From positions 1 to 64,000 of the forward strand of contig JAXLUJ010000011.1 in assembly GCA_046329575.1 (NCBI GenBank): a stretch of DNA of 64,000 nucleotides, read 5' to 3'. This document shows positions 62,081 to 64,000 of the stretch, in pieces; positions within the stretch are counted from its first letter, which is position 1, and every line of letters begins with the position of its first letter. Source of the DNA: UBA1941 sp046329575 (GTDB taxonomy: Bacteria; Bacteroidota; Bacteroidia; Chitinophagales; LD1). The notes beneath the pieces are model-generated. The model was not told the DNA's origin. It made no database searches and saw nothing but the letters and a program-made list of their open reading frames with translations. A program made the translations under genes and the position numbers.

Positions 62081-63199
62081 ATGATATTCAAAAGCAGAAC
62101 CCCGATGAAGAAAGCGCTTTACACGTTTTTGGTGAGTATGATTGTTGCAAATGGAGCTGTGGCACAGAGTGTTGGAGGCGCTACAGACCCGCATTTCTCG
62201 CAGTTTTATGCAGCGCCTTTGTTGCTTAATCCGGCGTTAACCGGCGCCATGTCGTGCAACTACCGTCTCACGGCCATTTTCCGCGGCCAGTGGGGAAGCG
62301 TGCTTCGCGATGAGGCTACTCCTATGTTTCAAACACCATCCGCTTCTATCGATTTCAGAACGAATCGTGCTTTTGGTCAGAAAGATGCCTTCGGTATCGG
62401 ATTTGCGTTCATGAACGATAAGGCCGGGCAGTCGAGGTATCAAACCAATTTGTTCAACCTTTCTATTGCATATCACAAATCATTAGATCGCCGCGCTGAA
62501 CATTTTCTTACTTTAGGTTTTGGCGTGCAAGTGTTGCAACGTTCCATTGACTATCGGGGTTTGCAATGGGGTTTACAGAATGACGACGGCACGTATAATG
62601 GGGCACTGCCTACAGGCGAATATTTAGTAAACAACAGTTTCCTAATTCCTGATGTGGTGAATTTCGGTTTGTTATATACCGGAAAATTCGGTCGCAGAAG
62701 TAGTGGTTATGTTGGTTTTTCGGCTTTCCACATGACGCGCCCGAAGGAATCGTTTCTGGGCGATGTAAGCGTTCGCATACCGATGAAGTTTACCGCACAC
62801 GCAGGATTTCGGTTCCCAATCAAAGGCAGGTTTGACATGCAGCCTAAAGTAATTTACATGAATCAGGGTGTAAGCCATGAGTTGAATCCGGGATTTGACA
62901 TCCGCGTACTTTTTGCAGAACGCGAACCGGAAGGAAACAACTTTCGTTTGGGTTTGATGTACCGCATTGTGGGTGGTGATACGAAGGCCGCCTGGAAAGA
63001 TGGGGTGCTAAACTCAGAAGCCCTAATCATCAATGCCGGTGTAGAGTTCAACAACCTGAACATTGGCGTAGCCTATGATGTAAATACTTCTCAGTTGATT
63101 TCGGGATCGCGCGCTCAAGGCGCCTTTGAAATTGCTGCTTCGTATGTGGGTTGCTTCAAAAAACGCCGTCCGCAAACTATTTACTGTCCGAAGTTTTAA
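62081..63199 (+). CDS. PorP/SprF-family T9SS outer membrane protein (372 aa)
   Basis: The signal MKKALYTFLVSMIVANGAVAQ begins at the in-frame ATG 62105; the ATG at 62081 adds eight residues and either may be used. The family start is TDPHFSQFYAAPLLLNPALTGAMSCNYRLTAIFRGQW, followed by barrel strands (GFGVQVLQRSIDYRGLQWG, RRSSGYVGFSAFHMTRP, FNNLNIGVAYDV) and the end FEIAASYVGCF. The last ~15 residues carry Cys and Lys/Arg (CFKKRRPQTIYCPKF), as in many PorP/SprF members. It is placed after the SprB-type gene like sprF after sprB, so it is the likely dedicated partner of that substrate. A strong terminator follows. Confidence 0.93.
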   Translation: MIFKSRTPMKKALYTFLVSMIVANGAVAQSVGGATDPHFSQFYAAPLLLNPALTGAMSCNYRLTAIFRGQWGSVLRDEATPMFQTPSASIDFRTNRAFGQKDAFGIGFAFMNDKAGQSRYQTNLFNLSIAYHKSLDRRAEHFLTLGFGVQVLQRSIDYRGLQWGLQNDDGTYNGALPTGEYLVNNSFLIPDVVNFGLLYTGKFGRRSSGYVGFSAFHMTRPKESFLGDVSVRIPMKFTAHAGFRFPIKGRFDMQPKVIYMNQGVSHELNPGFDIRVLFAEREPEGNNFRLGLMYRIVGGDTKAAWKDGVLNSEALIINAGVEFNNLNIGVAYDVNTSQLISGSRAQGAFEIAASYVGCFKKRRPQTIYCPKF

Positions 63200-63217
63200 C
63201 CGTAACCATTAAAAATA

Positions 63218-63244
63218 TTGCCGGCCTTGTGCCGGCTTTTTTTT
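63218..63244 (+). terminator. Rho-independent terminator after the second PorP gene
   Basis: Stem GCCGGC/GCCGGC with CTTGT loop and eight T, about 20 bp after the stop codon. Confidence 0.93.
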
Positions 63245-63345
63245 GCGGGTAATGGGCTTTTTTGGAGTCTTGAGCGTATTGAATACTCCTGGAATAATAT
63301 TGGAGAAGGTTCTAAAACTTCCTGTAAACACAAGGCCAGGCGTGA

Positions 63346-63608
63346 ATAGCGGCAGGGATAGGAGCGAAAAGCCCGCAAGCCGCGGCAAGAGAAATTACGA
63401 ATGAAAAATTACGAATTACGAGATGGTGAAGGCGTATAATTACCACCTGCCTCCCTTTTCGTAATTCGTAATTTGAAATTCGTAATTCACCCGGAACTAT
63501 TACACAGCAATGGTTGTATGGCATCTGCGGCTGAGGACTTGCAGCGGATAGCCCGGCGCCGCTGCACCGCGAGGTACGAGCGGCCAGCAGCGGCGGCCGC
63601 CATAAAAA
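63346..63608 (+). repeat. Interspersed intergenic element, copy C
   Basis: The fullest copy: left end AGCGAAAAGCCCGCAAGCCG, core AAATTACGAATGAAAAATTA and ACGAATTACGAG, inverted CGTAATTCGTAATTTGAAAT, then GCTGAGGACTTGCAGCGGAT and the GC-rich tail CCGCGAGGTACGAGCGG shared with 4637-4690. It occupies the 411 bp between convergent genes together with the terminator. Confidence 0.8.
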
Positions 63609-63610
63609 AA

Positions 63611-64000
63611 TTAATAGCGTAAAATAAAATGTTGCTTTTCCAGCATTTCGCGGCGCAGAAAAACAAACCCCATTCGCCAAAAATCGAAAGTAGTTCGGGT
63701 GGCGGGATGCGCCTTGATGTGATTCCAGGCGCGCGTCATTTCAGGACTCCAGTAAATATCGTCGAACACCAGCACCGTATCGGGATGCGATGCTTTCAAC
63801 AACCATTCGAAATAGCGAACTGTAGGTTCGTAGCGGTGATTGCCATCGATGAAGGCGAAGTCGATTGAATGATGGCGCAAAAAAGGCTGAAGGGTATCGT
63901 CAAAATTTCCGGTCACGATTTCGATTTGAGGCCAGCCATTTTCGGCCAGTTGTTTCCCGGTAAAACCAGCTATTGCCGGATTGCCTTCAAACGAAATCAA
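63611..64000 (-). CDS. Class I SAM-dependent methyltransferase, partial (C-terminal ~130 aa)
   Basis: The N-terminal part lies beyond the right edge; the frame is open to base 64000. Visible are the end of the Rossmann fold typical of the methyltransferase_24 type: SFEGNPAIAGFTGKQL, IVTGNFDDTLQPFL, IDFAFIDGNHRYEPTVRYFEWLL and VLVFDDIYWSPEMTRAWNHIK, with Asp/His residues of the active-site strand. The SAM-binding GxGxG loop would be in the missing part. Substrate unknown. The gene's 3' end abuts interspersed element copy C. Confidence 0.85.
   Translation of the reverse strand: MISFEGNPAIAGFTGKQLAENGWPQIEIVTGNFDDTLQPFLRHHSIDFAFIDGNHRYEPTVRYFEWLLKASHPDTVLVFDDIYWSPEMTRAWNHIKAHPATRTTFDFWRMGFVFLRREMLEKQHFILRY

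Overview
The window looks like chromosome of a Bacteroidota bacterium, probably near Chitinophagales/Sphingobacteriales. This rests on type IX secretion (T9SS) sorting domains of both kinds, two PorP/SprF-family membrane proteins, a PorE-like OmpA protein, SprB repeats, many Cys-lipoproteins, and Bacteroidetes-type promoters (-7 box TAnnTTTG-like, sometimes with a -33 TTG/TTTG) instead of E. coli -35/-10 boxes. No rRNA, tRNA, CRISPR array, transposase or phage gene was seen, and no core T9SS motor gene (gldK/L/M/N, sov) lies in the window.

Layout. 1-4449 is the 3' part of a giant Ig/PKD-repeat surface protein with a type A sorting domain. 4.8-7.7 kb holds an unknown helical protein, a small lipoprotein and a small T9SS-exported protein. 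7.9-10.2 kb (minus) is a DUF885 lipoprotein/DinB-fold pair. 10.5-19.6 kb is housekeeping: TlpA-like thioredoxin, soluble TPR histidine kinase, MltD-like transglycosylase with LysM, acyl-CoA dehydrogenase, UvrA, ECF sigma factor. 19.7-25 kb has a leucine-rich-repeat protein cotranscribed with a trans-sulfuration PLP enzyme, and a secreted M43 metalloprotease. 25.3-31 kb has uppS-bamA and small lipoproteins.

The centre of interest is 31.1-45.6 kb: an apparent six-gene operon of small secreted protein, giant type B T9SS substrate (1764 aa), second small secreted protein, second giant type B substrate (1684 aa), PorP/SprF, and PorE-like TPR/propeller/OmpA protein. The two giants share two blocks of identical DNA (about 1.3 and 1.1 kb) separated by diverged sequence, a gene-conversion mosaic. 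45.7-53.9 kb is metabolic: MBL hydrolase, AccC, TPR protein, a beta-barrel gene with an in-frame stop, FAD-linked oxidase, fluoride channel, a 41-aa lipoprotein, polyphosphate kinase. 53.9-63.2 kb is a second adhesin locus: a 2675-aa protein with eleven SprB-type repeats and a type B C-terminus, followed by its own PorP/SprF protein. Its conserved N-terminal module is split by a 673-residue insert whose two ends are the two halves of one module. The right edge is a partial methyltransferase.

Between genes there are interspersed elements: a 220-260 bp element with AATTACGAATTACGA cores and GC-rich ends (three clear copies, one possible diverged copy), CCACACCCA tracts, TCATCTTTCATCT tracts and CAAGACACAAGACG tracts. 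Several genes have a -7-like box ending exactly 4 nt before the start codon, which suggests leaderless transcripts.
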